From positions 13,752,501 through 13,816,500 of the forward strand of contig CM057473.1 of NCBI GenBank assembly GCA_030035585.1: a stretch of 64,000 nt of DNA, in the 5' to 3' direction. The notes beneath the pieces are model-generated. The model was not told the DNA's origin. It made no database searches and worked only from the letters and a program-made list of their open reading frames with translations. The DNA is from Dugong dugon (Eukaryota; Chordata; Mammalia; Sirenia; Dugongidae). Positions 35,879 through 48,021 of the stretch are shown piece by piece. Position 1 is the stretch's first letter. Every line of letters starts with the position of its first letter. Position numbers and translations under genes: made by a program.

Positions 35879-37371
35879 TGACTTTCTCTCCCTCAAAACA
35901 GGTTTAGTAAATTTCTTTAAGGCAACACCATAAAACGTTTCAATTAAAATTACATTATCTTCTTGTAGCCAGCTCCCTTTCTCTCTCTCTCTTTTTTTTT
36001 TTTTTAACTTCTTCTCCATCACTTTTCTCCCCCTCTTAAATAACTTTTAAGAGTTCAAAACAACATCTCCATGATCATTGGCAAGCTCAGGTCTATTGAT
36101 GTGGCCATATTTTTGTGGCCCCACTTGGTAATCTAGGAATCTGATTCCACGGCCCATTACAGCTCTACGTAACACTTTCTTTAAGTAATGACTGTACTGC
36201 AGTTTCCCAATGAATCTTGTCTAAAGTCTTAAATGCTACTTTGCAGCTATCATCACATCTGATCAGTCATCAACTTATGCTAAGCCATGGTATCCCCAAC
36301 TAAATCTTAAAAAAAAAAAAAAAAAACCTCACAGAGTATAGGCAGTAACTAGACAAGGCCATTCTGAGACTGTACTCACAGGAAATATAACTGTGAAATA
36401 AGATAGAAATCAGACCAATTGACAACTATCTATGAAATAAGACAGAGATGGCCAATTTGTCAGCACAAAAATAACTGCATATTTCTTTCTTGCAAGTAAC
36501 ATGAGTCACTACTTCTTATTTATCAATGATAATTCTAAATCTGTTTTAATCTTTTTGCCTCAAAAATAAAATTCACCAATATACTACATCAATAATTTGT
36601 GCCTGCTTCCCGGCAGCACACATTCTAGAAAGGGCCTTTACCCCTTTAAACCGTCTGTAGAGTTGCCCAAATTCTATAATAAGATTCTCTCAACTTTCTC
36701 TTATCCAGAGACTCCAATTTTCCTCTGGTGTATTCCTTCCCATAACGGAAAAAACAAAATAAATCTTTGTGTGTTCCTGATGCATTTCAGCCAGTGTCCA
36801 GTTTTTTATAAAATTAATCTCATGCTCTCAAATTGATATTTATTTTACATGTAAACCATTTAATATATTTTAAGTCACTCTTAGATAATACTCAAAGAGT
36901 GGAGCATTTTGAGAAGTATTAATTTTGTATATTCATAATCAATTTAATGTCATGTATATTATCTTTGTTTTTTCTTCGGTATGAAAATGTTGGATATGTT
37001 TTGAATCAAGTCTTTCAAATTTTTCTAGCATTTTATAGTACATCTTGATTAAATTACTTCTCTTTGAAATTTGGTCATATTGCATGGTTGATACTGTTTT
37101 ACTTCTATGTAAGTCTTTATAAATTATCAGAAAGTATCCTGCATTGGCAAAAGCTAAATGTGACCACTGCTGGAAATAACTATCTTGGCATCAATTTCTT
37201 AAAATCTATTTAACAATGTACTCAAACTAAAAGGAGGCTACTTCTTAAAAATACCAACACAGTTCTCAAATGCACCTAATATTTTCCAAAATGAAGCAGT
37301 GTTTGGAGGCAGTTATTTCATAATATATTGTTTTTCGATAAGAGGACTAAATCAAATTATTAGAGAAATCA
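35879..37371. other. No gene recognised
   Basis: A CT-rich then T run lies at 35977-36005 and an (A)n run at 36309-36327. No other structure is recognised. Confidence 0.4.
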
Positions 37372-37562
37372 TAAAAACCAAAAAGCAAAGCCATTGCCAT
37401 TGTCGATTCTGACTTATAGCAACCTGATAGGACAGAGTAGAACTGCTCCATAGGATTTTTAAGTAAGTAGGTCACCAGTAGGCCTTCTGAGGCACCTCTG
37501 GGAAGTTTCTAACCACTAACGTTTTAGCTAGTAGTCGAGCACTTAACTATTTGCATCACCAA
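37372..37562 (-). repeat. AfroSINE, third type, antisense
   Basis: AAAACCAAAAAGCAAAGCC, CCTTCTGAGGCACCTCTGGG and ACTATTTGCATCACC. The CTTCTGAGGCACCTCTGGG motif characterises this type. Confidence 0.85.
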
Positions 37563-38393
37563 GATACACACAGGCATTGGCATCAGTAAGAACGCAAAAT
37601 AATTTATCAGACATTAGTAAGCAACCACGGTAGTAATTGTTTATTGGAGCAAATTCTTCAAGTATCCTGAGTGGTGATCATTGATGAATCACAGAGAGCG
37701 TTTGCCGAAGACTTGATCTTTTGGATCAGATGCTCCACTAACCTCTATTATTATTGAAAGAAATCTTGCATATCTGCTGTTTCTAAATTTATTTTTTTAA
37801 GGATGAAATGAAGGTATCTAAGAGATAAAAGCTGTGGGAAGTCTTTGAGCATTGCATAGAGCTAATTCTTAGTATAGTCAAAAGTTCAGAATGTATTGTG
37901 CACTGTACATTCTCTTGGATGCAAAGATGAGGAAGTGAATTGAAAATTGTAAAGGCACGGCATGAAGGAGCGATAGGGGAAAATATTCTTCAAAAGTATA
38001 ACGTTTCCTTCATATGCTTTGACCTACAAACATCCATGTAAAGATACAAATCATCAGACCTTAGTGAAAAGATGAGAAATATCTTACTTCAAACTTTAAA
38101 CATCAGTTGTGTGAGATAGTTTAGCATATATTTTCTGCAAATAGTGTAATCACTATGTAACACAAGCAATAAATATTGAAATCTCTAAATAAGCCTGCCT
38201 ATATATTTCCTCATTTTTATAATTTAGAGAAATTATATATTTAAATTATTGTAAAAAATGTTTTGTTAAAAGTAAAATCGAATGTGTAAAATTTCCATCT
38301 GGTGAGAGCAGAAAGAGTTATCGTTTTCATACACTGGCACCTTTGCCAGAATATCCTTCAGAGTGGACTTGGAAAATATTCTGTGCCTACTGC
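37563..38393. other. AT-rich DNA, nothing recognised
   Basis: No coding frame or repeat can be supported. Confidence 0.35.
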
Positions 38394-38597
38394 CTACCAG
38401 TTGTCATTGAGTCAGTTCCAACTCATGGCAACCCCATGTGTGTCAGAGTAGAACTGTGCTCCATAGGGTTTTCTATGACTACTTTTTCACAAGGAGATTT
38501 CTAGGACTTTCCTCCAAGGAACCTCTGGGTGGACTTGAACCTGTATCCTTTTGGTCAGCAGCAGAGCAGCTTAACCATTTGCAGAACCCAGGGACTT
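38394..38597 (-). repeat. AfroSINE, third type, antisense
   Basis: CAGTTGTCATTGAGTCAGTT to TTAACCATTTGCAGAACCC. It includes GTGTGTCAGAGTAGAACTG and ACCTCTGGGTGGACTTG. The 69-residue frame here is an artefact. Confidence 0.9.
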
Positions 38598-40182
38598 CCT
38601 ATGCATACTGGAAGTATCAAGTGGATTTTTTTCCTGTCATTGTTTAGTTAAAATCTCTTGTAAAATTATATATATTTAAACATTTAATATGTTTTATCAG
38701 GATGCTAATTGTGGAGATAGCAGAATAATAGTAGGGAATTACTAGGGTGGAATAGGGTTGGGAAGGGACGCTGTTAATAGCATGCCTCTTTTCCACCTAA
38801 GCCAAAGGAATTAAAAGATGAAGATCAAAACTATGACCTGTATTAGGGATAAAGACTAGTCCAAAGAGTGTAGTTTACTGTTGCAGACTTTTTAGTTCCC
38901 TAACTAAGTGTATCATCAAGCATATTGTTTATACATAATTTTCTTTAAAGCATTGTTAACACCAGCAATACAAGTCTTCTCAACTTTGAGATACTAATGC
39001 GATAGTGTTTTGAAGATAATGCTGAGGATCAGACCCTGAATATTTCACAAAAGAAAATAAAATATATTCATGTAAGGGAGTCTGAGACATGTCTTCTTTA
39101 TATGGATAGTCATGTGCTCAGTTAGAAGCTGTACCTGCTGGACTGCTTAGGATGTTCTGCATGACTAGGCAGTATCTTTCCTGCTACACTAGAATATCTC
39201 TCCTTCTGTTTCAAATCTCTAATTTTTTAACCCAGTCTCCTTCTTTTTGCTTTCTTCCCTTGCCTTTCCCTCTTTTTCCTTTCCCTTCCCTTCTTTGCTC
39301 TCTTTTACTTCTACACGTGGCACTTTAAAGTCGTGGAGGCATCTGTAGTAATTTCTCATTATAGAAACAACAGTGATCAGTTGAATTCATCCTTTACTGC
39401 TCAGAGCAACATTGCCAGTTATGTGATTCATAGATCTGCATGGTAAAGATGTGTTCCTTCCAATGTGGCACTCTTTAGCTTAAGAAGTTTATACATCTAC
39501 TTCTCTGGGACTCAGATGGCTTATTGGCTATAAGAAATATTTTTTAACTAAACTTGTGTAATTTTGTTTGACCCCAAAATTCCCACTTCTTTGATTGATA
39601 CAGCCATATTCTTTTTAAAGTAACAACTATTTAATATTTAATACATTTTAAACTATTTAAAATTTAACTTACAGAAATCTGGCAGAGACTCCTACTTGCC
39701 TACACAATATTCACTCTCCCTTCCTTCTTACTAAGATGATTTTGGTATATGTTTGGAAAAAGCACATGACCAAGTAAAAATCTTTAGGAATAGGAGCAGT
39801 TAATGTGACTGGAATGGAAGTCATTAGGTGTTATTTTTGAGAAAACACTTTAAAGGGACTAACTCAGATGGCCGGTAACACTTCTCTCCTTCCCCCATCC
39901 CCTCTTGAATATTAGATGTAATAGTGACTGCTGCAGCAGCCAGCTTGTTACAAGGTAATGTGAAAAATGAAAGCCACTATGTAAGGACAATAAAGTGAAA
40001 AGATATAGTCCAAGGATATTAATGATATGGAGTTCTAATATCAGAGCTGTAGTTCATTACCTATGACACAGATAAACCCATATTTTTTTTTATTGTACTG
40101 TTATTTCAGGTCTTTGCTACTCTGTCATGTACATGACAGTGTGATATACCCAGGTATATCACATGCACCACATGCAAGTTAA
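38598..40182. other. No gene recognised
   Basis: AT-rich DNA with a CT-rich stretch at 39235-39310. No family is recognised. Confidence 0.4.
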
Positions 40183-40598
40183 AACTGAACAATGAATAAG
40201 GAAGACCAAAGAAGAATTAATGCTTTTGAATTATGGTGTTGGAAAAGAATATTCAATACACCATGGACTGCCAGAAGAATGAAAAAATCTGTCTTGGAGG
40301 AAGTACAACCAGAATGCTCCTTAGAAGCAAGGATGGCGAGGGTTCGTCTCACTTTGAACGTGTTATCAGCAAGGACCAGTCTCTGGAGAAGGACATCATG
40401 CTTAGTAAAGTAGAGGGTCAGTGAAAAAGAGGAAGACCCTCAACGAGATGGATTGACACAGCGGCTGCAACAATGGGCTCAAGCATAACAACGATTGTGA
40501 GGATGGTGCGGGACTGGCAGTGTTTCGTTCTGTTGTACACAGGGTTGCTATGAGTTGGAACTGGCTCACTACATCTAACAACTACAACAACAATAAGA
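40183..40598 (+). mobile_element. RTE LINE 3' end, sense orientation
   Basis: The only sense-strand RTE copy seen. It starts inside the C-terminal coding region (frame from 40192: EDQRRINAFELWCWKRIF) and runs through the 3' UTR to GAACTGGCTCACTACATCTA and the tail ACAACTACAACAACAATAAG. The 5' portion is missing. The 73- and 63-residue frames are its decayed coding remnants. Confidence 0.9.
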
Positions 40599-40695
40599 TA
40601 TTGTTGAAATAATTGAATTAAATAATATCTTTAAAATTCCTTTTCTTAAGAAAATATTAAGTCTAGGGTTAGAAAAAAATTTTGAACAAAGACAT

Positions 40696-42665
40696 TGTAG
40701 TGGCTGAATTCTTACAGCGTGCTTCACAATCCTCACCTCCTGGTATTTACTTACTAGTATTTTATCCTCCTTTTGAGTGTTTGCAGGACCTATGATTTGT
40801 TTCTAATCAGTAGAAGATGGCAGGGATGACAGTATGTGCATGACTATGTGTATTTGATTAGGTGGTTACATTGCATGACAGGGTAGCACCCATCTTGTTG
40901 GGGTCATTTTCTTGCAGGCTTTGATGAAGTAAGCATTCATATTGGGGGGCTCACATGGTAATCAACTGAGAATGACTTCAAGAGCTAATCATGCCCACCA
41001 TAGCCAGTAGGTTGATTGCATCATTGCAGTAGATCAAGCTAAGCCATGCCTAGACACCTGACTCACAGAAACTATGATATAATGGAAGTGTGCTGTTTTA
41101 GCAGCTGCATATGCAGTGATTTGCTACTTAGTAAAAGAAAACTAATACAAATTCTGGTACGTGGAAAAATTCTGAAAAGCATGATAGACAAAGCCAATAA
41201 ACTTAACATTTTATACTTTAAAGATGAGGACAGTGAAGGCTCATCGACTGCTTTTAGAAACTAGAATTGGAAGATGCTGCTCATGAGAGCTCAGAAGGAA
41301 ATAGGGAGCATGCTATTGAAAAGGATATAAAGAACAATCCTTGTTACGTAGTTACATAAATACTGGTGACACTGTTGCCTAGGATAATATGGAAAATTCA
41401 CCAAATGAATTTGGTGATCTTGCTACATAGATTTCCAAGCAAAGTAGTGAAGGAGCTGCCTCGTTTCTTTTTACTGCTGATAATAAAATTTAAGAGGAGA
41501 GAAATAAATTGATGGAAGATTTGTTTAAAAAAAAGAAAACATGAGCTGATGATTTGGAATATTCCTAGACTCTCCAGATAGGAAAAGATGCTATATTGAG
41601 AGATGGCTTTAGGACATTGTCAGGAAAATTTGTCTAGAGAAAAGCTGAGGGTGTGACGGTATAACCTTTTTATAAATCCTCAGAAATGACAAAAGATGAC
41701 AGTATTTAATCAAATGAAATTCCCTTTCAAGAGATTAAAGGTGTACCTCACTGAATCTCACCATAAAATCATAGAGTCTCTAGGAAGCTGAGTATTGTTC
41801 CATAGCCCTCTCAGCTGGAGTCCAAGATAGAGAAAAAAGAGCTTGTCTTTAAATGACATGTGGATATGGATTTTGTTTACGGAGTAATTCCATGAAAGAC
41901 ATGCAAAAATATTTTAGCAGAAATGCTGTCAGCTAGGACTGAAAGCAATAGAGAGAGTTCAAAATGAAAGGAGACTACTGAGTGCCCAAAATTCTACTGC
42001 CAAGTAGCTGGGTGATAAAATTACTCACCTGCATTCTCAGTGATGAGACCTGGGCCTTGAGACGATGCTATATCGAAATGAGACTCTTGGTGATATTGGA
42101 AGGAAGATGAATTTTGCATGTAGAACAGATATAAACTATTGGAGGCTAGAAGGTGGACTCTGGAGGACAATTTCATAGGGTGATCTCCATGATTACACTT
42201 CCTCATGTTCACACCCTTGTGTAATCACCTCTATTTGAGTGTGGTCTGAACCAGTGACCTGCTTCTAACCAATAGAACATGCCAAAACTGACCATATGTC
42301 TGTCATTATGTGATTGTTTTACATAAGATTATAGCACACATCTTTTTGGAGTCACTCACTTCCTGGATTGCCTAGAAGAAACAAACAGCCATGTTGGAAA
42401 GCCCAAGTGGCACGGAAGTAGGACAGCCTCCAGTTGACAGCCAGGAAGAAAATATAGCCCTCAGTTCTAAAGCCTCAGGGAACTGAATGCTGCCAAAAAT
42501 CATGTGAACTTGGAAGTGGATTTCCTCCCCAGTAGAGCCTCCAGAAGATAACCCAGCTGTAGATGACATTTTGATTGCAATCTTGCAGAACAATCAGATA
42601 AGCCATTTCCAGAATCCTTACTCAGAGTCTGTGAGTTTTATAAATGTATTATTTTCAAAAACATA
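40696..42665 (+). mobile_element. Old MLT1-type MaLR element with both LTRs
   Basis: The 5' LTR is about 40696-41149 (TGTAGTGGCTGAATTC to AAACTAATACA). Next come TGGTACGTGG, in the primer-binding position (from 41155), a non-coding internal region to about 42174, and a second LTR about 42175-42665. The LTRs share GTGATTTGTTTCTAATCAGTAGAA and TGACCTGCTTCTAACCAATAGAA type blocks and the TTGGAAGTGG and GAGCCTCCAGA region of MLT1. Strong LTR divergence indicates an older element than the 18.2-kb one. No coding capacity is seen. Confidence 0.7.
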
Positions 42666-43299
42666 AATTTTATGATAAATTTTTAAGCAACAACAGAAAA
42701 GGAATGTAGATATCCATACTGAAGGATCAGTTGCTTAAAGCTGATGGTCTTGGGGTGGAGGATAGCAGAGGAGAGTGAAGCGAAAAGACACTACTAGGTT
42801 AGTCTTTGTTAACACTCCAAGACAGTCGTTCAGTCTTTTCTGCAATACGACCATTCCAGTGTTTTTGTACCATAAATCTAGCCATTAGATTATCACCTAA
42901 ACAATTGTTCCTGACTCCTTTGTTCTAAAAGTGGAAAGTCTAGACCATTGAGCTATATTAACTTGCTCTATTTGGAGGACAATTTGTAGAGGAGATGCTA
43001 ACAAAGTTAAAACGTCTTATTGAAGAAAGGAGAGAGAAATTAGAATATAATCTTCTTAAAATTGTTACTAGCAAAAAGAAGCCACTTTTTAAAGAATGTG
43101 CAGTTAGAAATTGCATTAATTCTTTTCTAAGAGCTTAAAAATCAATGAAGAGAAGAAAGAATAATTTTCCACAGATTTCAGATATATTTTGTTTATAGAT
43201 TGTAAACAAAGTGTTGTACACTTAAATCTCTATTTCTTTTATTTTATTCTTGAGACTTATTCTATAAATATCTAGAAACAAGATCTGAACTGAGTTCTA
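42666..43299. other. AT-rich DNA, nothing recognised
   Basis: Sequence between the MLT1 element and the antisense L1 3' UTR. Nothing can be supported. Confidence 0.3.
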
Positions 43300-43958
43300 C
43301 AAATCATTCTGTTTACACTGACATATGTTAAAATTATCTCCTCTAAAATACAATCACCCCACCCCACCCGTGTAGTCCAAACCTCATCACCTTTGCTATC
43401 ATTTACGTCGATATCTTCCTTCCACTCAGTCTATATGCATTCCTTTCTCCATGTAGAAGTCATAATGATTATTTCTTTTCCAACATTTTAGAAAAGTGAG
43501 AAAAACACACAATACTGTACAAATCATAGGTGCACGCATCAATGGATTTTCTTAACCTCTATATGCTCATAAAACCACCTCCTTGATAAAAAAAAACAAA
43601 CAAACAAAAAGACTATTACCAGCACCTCAGAAATAGTAAATACTCCACAAGGAGAAGATCAGCCCATATCTAACATCCTAAGTTAATTTTGTCTGTTTTT
43701 GTACTTTACATAAATGTAATCAGAATAATAACAGAATGTATTATTTTGTGTCTGGCTTCTTTCACTCAGTGTTGTGTTTGTGAGAGTCATCCAAATGTTC
43801 CTGAGTATACGTATATATTTTTCACTCCCATTGCATTACTATATCATAAATTGCGCATCTATTTTACTATTGCTGTGCATTGAGGCAGTTTTCAGTTTTG
43901 AGGCTATCGTGGCTAGGGCTGCTTTGAACATTCTTAAATATGTACTTGTTTCTGTTGC
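43300..43958 (-). mobile_element. Ancient L1M, antisense, part 1
   Basis: Antisense L1 3' UTR and ORF2 3' end. GTGTCTGGCTTCTTTCACTC, AGTTTTGAGGCTATCGTGGC and GGGCTGCTTTGAACATTCTT follow the usual order. The element continues at 47172 after the RTE insertion. It is too decayed for any frame. Confidence 0.75.
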
Positions 43959-44557
43959 GTATGCCTCTGTTGTTGTTGTTGTTAGCTGCCGTTAAGTCGA
44001 TTCTGACTCGGAGCGACCCTATGTACCACAGAACGAAACACTGCCCAGTCCTGTGCCTTCTTCACAGTCATTGTTATGTTTGAGCCCATTGTTGCAGCCA
44101 GTATGTCAGTCCATCTCCTTGAGGGTCTTCCTCTTTTCTGCTGACCCAGTATTTAACAACCATGATGTCCTTTTCCAGGGAATGATCCCTCCTGACAACT
44201 TGTCCAGAGTATGTAAGAGGTAGTCTCATCACTTGCTTCTAAGGAACATTCTGATTAAACTTCTTCCAAGACAGATTTGTTTGTTCTTTTAGTAGCCCAT
44301 GGTATATTCACTATTCTTCACCAACACCACAATTCAAAGGCATCTTCCTTATTCATTGTCCAGCTTTCGCATGCATATTGTGCTATTGAAAATTCTATGT
44401 CTTAGGTCAGGCACACCTTAGTCTTCAAGGTGACATCTTTACTTTTCAACACTTTCAAGAGGTCTTTTGCAGCAGGTTTGCCCAATGCAATGCATCTTTT
44501 GATTTCTTGACTGCTGCTTCCATGGGCATAGACTGTAGATCCAAGTAAAATGAAATC

Positions 44558-45467
44558 CTAGACAACTTCAATATTTTCTCCATTTATCATGATGTTGCTT
44601 ATTGGGTCAGTTGTGAGGATTTTTGTTTTCTTTATGATGAGGTGTAAGCCATACTGAAGGCTGTGATCTTTGATCTTCCTCAGGAAGTGCTTCAAGTCCT
44701 CTTCACTTTCAACAAACAGGGTTCTGTCATCTGGATATTGCAAGTTGTTAGTCTTCCTCCATTCTTGATGCCCCAGTCTTATTCATAGAGTCCAGCTTCT
44801 CAGATTATTTGCTCAACATACAGATTGAATAGATGTGGTGAATGGATAGAACCCTGATCACACCTTTCCTGACTTTAAACCAGGCAGTATCCCCTTGTTC
44901 TGTCTTAACTACTGCCTCTTGATCCATGTACAGGTTCCTTATGAGCACAATTAAGTGCTCTGGAATTCTCATTCTTTGAAATGTTATCCATAATTTGTTA
45001 TGATCCACACAGTTGAATGCCTTTGCATAGCCAATGAAACACAGGTAAACATCTTTCTGGTATTCTCTGCTTTCAGCTAGGATCCATCTGAAATCGGCAA
45101 TGATATCCCTGGTTCCAAGTCTTCTTCTGAATTTGGCCTGAATTTCTGGCAGTTTCCTGTCCATATACTGCTGCAGCCGCTTTTGAATGATCTTCAACAA
45201 AATTTTACTTGTGTGTGATATTAATGATACTGAACAATACTTTCTGCATTTGGTTGGATCACCTTTCTTGGGAATAGGCATAAGTATGGATCTCTTCCAG
45301 TCGGTTGACCAGGTAGCAGTCTTCCAAATTTCTTGGTATAGATGAGTCAGCACTTCCAGTGCTGCATCCATTTGTTGAAACATCTCATTTGATATTTTGT
45401 CAATTCCTGGAGGCTTGTTTTTCACCAATGCCTTCAGTATAGCTTGGACTTCTTCTTTCAGTACCAT
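44558..45467 (-). pseudogene. RTE reverse-transcriptase domain, broken
   Basis: The minus-strand frame 44805-45467 (220 residues) covers the early reverse-transcriptase motifs. It starts with EVQAILKALVKNKPPGIDKI, then IPKKGDPTKCRKYCSVSL, then motif A as FIGYAKAFNCVDH. The family's catalytic aspartate in motif A is replaced by glycine. The next frame (44558-44743) has the active-site box as QYPDDRTLF, where the family usually has YADD, and continues into HSLQYGLHLIIKKTKIL. The break between the frames and the motif A change mean no active enzyme. The host RTE element made the reverse transcriptase for its own mobilisation and probably for AfroSINE. Confidence 0.9.
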
Positions 45468-45927
45468 TGGTTCCTGATCATATGCTACCTCTTGAAACGT
45501 TGACCATTTCTTTTTGGTATAATGACTCTGTGTATTCCTTCCATCTTCTTTTGATGCTTCCTATATAGAATATTAAATATTTTCCTCATAGAACCCTCAC
45601 TATTGCAACTCGAGGCTTGAATTTTTTCTTCAGTTCTTTTAGCTTGAGGAATACCAAGCATGTTCTTCTCTTTTGGTTTTCTATCTCCAGCTCTTTTCAT
45701 ATGTCATTATAATACTTTGTCTCCTTGAGCTGCCCTTTGAGATCTTCTGTTCAGTTCTTTTACTTCATCATTTCCTCTTTCACTTTGTCTGCTGGATGTT
45801 CAAGAGCAAGTTTCAGAGTCTCTTCTGACATCCATTTTGGTCTTTTCTTTCTTTCTTGCCTTTTTAATGACCTCTTGCTCTCTTCGCGTATGATGTCCTT
45901 GGTGTCATTCTACAACTCATCTGGTCT

Positions 45928-46912
45928 TCAGTCATTAATGTTCAACACATCAAATATATTCTCGAGGTGGTCTCTAAATTCAGGTGGGATATATTCAAGG
46001 TCATACTTTAGCTCTTGTGGACTTGCTCTAATTTTCTTCAGTTTCAACTTGAACTTGCATATGAGCAATTGATGGTCTGTTCTGCAGTCGGCCCCTGACC
46101 TTGTTCTGACTGATGAGATTTTCCATAGTCTCTTTCCACAGATGCAGTCAATTTGATTCCTGTGTATTCCATCTGTCAAGGTCCACGTGTCTTCGTTTAT
46201 GTTGGTGAAAAAAGGCATTTGCAATGAAGAAGTCATAGGTCTTGCAAAATTCTATCATGTGATCTCTGGCATCGTTTCTATCACCAAGGCCATATTTTCC
46301 AGCTACTTACTGATCCTTCTTCTTTGTTTCCAACTTTCACAATCCAGTCACCAGTGGTTATCAATGCATCCTGATTGCATGTTTGATCAATTTAAGACTG
46401 CAGAAGCTGGTAAAAAATTTTCAGTTTCTTCATCTTTGGCCTAAGGGGCTGATAAGTACATCTGAATGATAGTTTTATTAACTGGTCTTCCTTGTAGGCA
46501 TATGGGTATTATCCTTTCACTGACCGAGTTGTACGTCAGGATAGATCTTGAAATGTTCTTTTTGATGATGAATGCAACGCCATTCCTCTTCAAGTTGTCA
46601 TTCCTGACAGAGAATACCATATGTTGTCTGATTCTAAATGGCCAATACCAGTCCACTTCCGCTCACTAATGCTTAGGTATCGATGTTTATTCTTTCCATT
46701 TCATTTTGGACGATTTCCAATTTTCCTAGGTTCATACTTTGTACATTCCACGTTCCAATTATTAATATACTTTTGCAGCTATTTCTTCTCATTTTGAGTT
46801 GTGCCACATCAGCAAATGAAGGTCCCGAAGGCTTGACTCCACCCACTTCATTAAGGTCTACTCTACTTTGAGGAGGCAGCTCTTTCCCAGTCATCTTTTG
46901 AGTGCCTTCCAA
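45928..46912 (-). pseudogene. RTE apurinic-type endonuclease domain, broken
   Basis: Three minus-strand frames together cover the endonuclease. 46673-46912 has GTWNVQSMNLGKLEIVQ, the conserved start. 46441-46656 has NDNLKRNGVAFIIKKN and LQGRPVNKTIIQMY. 45928-46236 has GIHRNQIDCICGKR and GADCRTDHQLLICKFK, including the terminal DH pair of the catalytic centre. Frameshifts separate the parts. In intact RTE elements this domain nicks target DNA to start reverse transcription. Confidence 0.9.
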
Positions 46913-47171
46913 CCTGGGGGCTCATCTTCTGACACTAACAGACAGTGTTCCGCTGCTATTCATAAGGTTTTCACCGGCTAATTCTTTTCAGAAGTCAACT
47001 TCCGGGTCTGTCTTCCTACTCTGTCTTAGTCTAGAAGCTCAGCTGACACCTGTCCACCATGGGTGACCCTGCTGATATCTGAAGAGCGGTGGCATAGCTT
47101 CCAGCATCACAGCAGTACCTAAGCCCCCACAGCACGACAAAGTGACAGACACGTAGGGGAAGTATGCTTCT

Positions 47172-47460
47172 AGGAGTGTGATTTTCAAAGCCATAGGGTA
47201 TGCAAATGTGCTGTTTTAATAGCTACAGATAGTTTTGTAAACTGGTCATACCAATTTACACTCCCACCAGCCACATCTGAGTACGATCTTGCCAAATTCA
47301 CCAAAATTCTCCTCTCCTTGATGACAGATATCACTGTTCTTCTTTTCACATGCTTCTTGGCCATTTGGATGGGCCATAATGTTTAAGCTATTTGAGAATT
47401 GTTCCCTCTTCTTCTGTTTTATGGAGGAATTATTTTACAAGATTAGAGCAAGGGAGAGAT
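47172..47460 (-). mobile_element. Ancient L1M, antisense, part 2
   Basis: It continues part 1: TAGGAGTGTGATTTTCAAAG, ACCAATTTACACTCCCACCA and CTTGGCCATTTGGATGG are ORF2 3' region landmarks in antisense. Parts 1 and 2 become contiguous when the RTE element is removed. Confidence 0.75.
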
Positions 47461-47538
47461 CTTTTAAATTACCAAATCATGTATTATTTTATCCTTGAAT
47501 GGAAGGCAAGCATTCTATCACTAAACCACCAATGCCCC

Positions 47539-47656
47539 ATATACATATAAATGTGTATATATATATATATATGTGTGTGTATGTGTGTATGCATACTGTA
47601 TATATGTATATATATATGTGGATGTGGATGTGTAGGTGTGTACAGAGAGAGAGAGA
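47539..47656. repeat. Compound TA/TG/GATGTG/AG microsatellite
   Basis: TATATATATATATATG, GTGTGTGTATGTG, GATGTGGATGTG and AGAGAGAGAGAG blocks in series at the decayed end of an antisense LTR. The 92-residue frame crossing it is meaningless. Confidence 0.9.
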
Positions 47657-48021
47657 AATTCATTTTAAGGAACTGGCTTGTAGGATTGTGGGGCTGGCAA
47701 GTTCAAAATCCATAGGTCAAATGATGGGCTGGAAATTCTGTCAGTCTTGTGTACCAGATTGGTATATCAGACAATAGAGGAAAGAGAGAAATTCTGGTTG
47801 AATGTTTATCCATAGTCTGGAGACAAAGTCTTCCCTCTGGAAAAGTTCAGTTTTGCTCTTAATGCGTAAGTACATTATGGAGGGTAATCTGCTTTATTTA
47901 TGGACAGCTGATGTAAAGGTAATAACATATAAACATTTCACAGCAATACCTAGACTAGAATTTGACTAAACACCTGGGCACCCTACCCTAGCCAAATCGA
48001 CACATAAAATTAACTATCACA
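47539..48021 (-). mobile_element. Old MaLR-type LTR, antisense, with microsatellite at its 3' end
   Basis: Antisense LTR ending GACACATAAAATTAACTATC at 48021, with CATTATGGAGGGTAATCTGC and GGCTGGCAAGTTCAAAATCC. This matches a pan-mammalian MaLR-like LTR. In this family the LTR 3' end carries AATAAA followed by CTCTCT and TATATA runs. Here that part has become the (TA)n(TG)n(AG)n array at 47539-47656. The true LTR terminus beyond it is lost. Confidence 0.7.

Larger units (their letters stand above)
43969..47160 (-). mobile_element. RTE LINE, nearly full length, antisense
   Basis: About 3.2 kb from the 3' tail (TTGTTGTTGTTAGCTGCC) back to the 5' region ending CAGACACGTAGGGGA. It is flanked by GTATGCCTCT (43959-43968) and GTATGCTTCT (47162-47171), a 10-bp target duplication with one difference, inside an antisense L1M. 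On the minus strand the order is an apurinic-type endonuclease, a linker and a reverse transcriptase, as in RTE-clade LINEs, followed by a short 3' UTR with an AAC-type tail. Many frameshifts and stops make it non-autonomous now. It is the master reference for the six shorter RTE fragments in the window. Confidence 0.93.

Noticed and set aside
45725..46072. 115-residue plus-strand frame
   Set aside because: It is the reverse strand of the RTE endonuclease-linker region. The minus strand carries the recognisable motifs.
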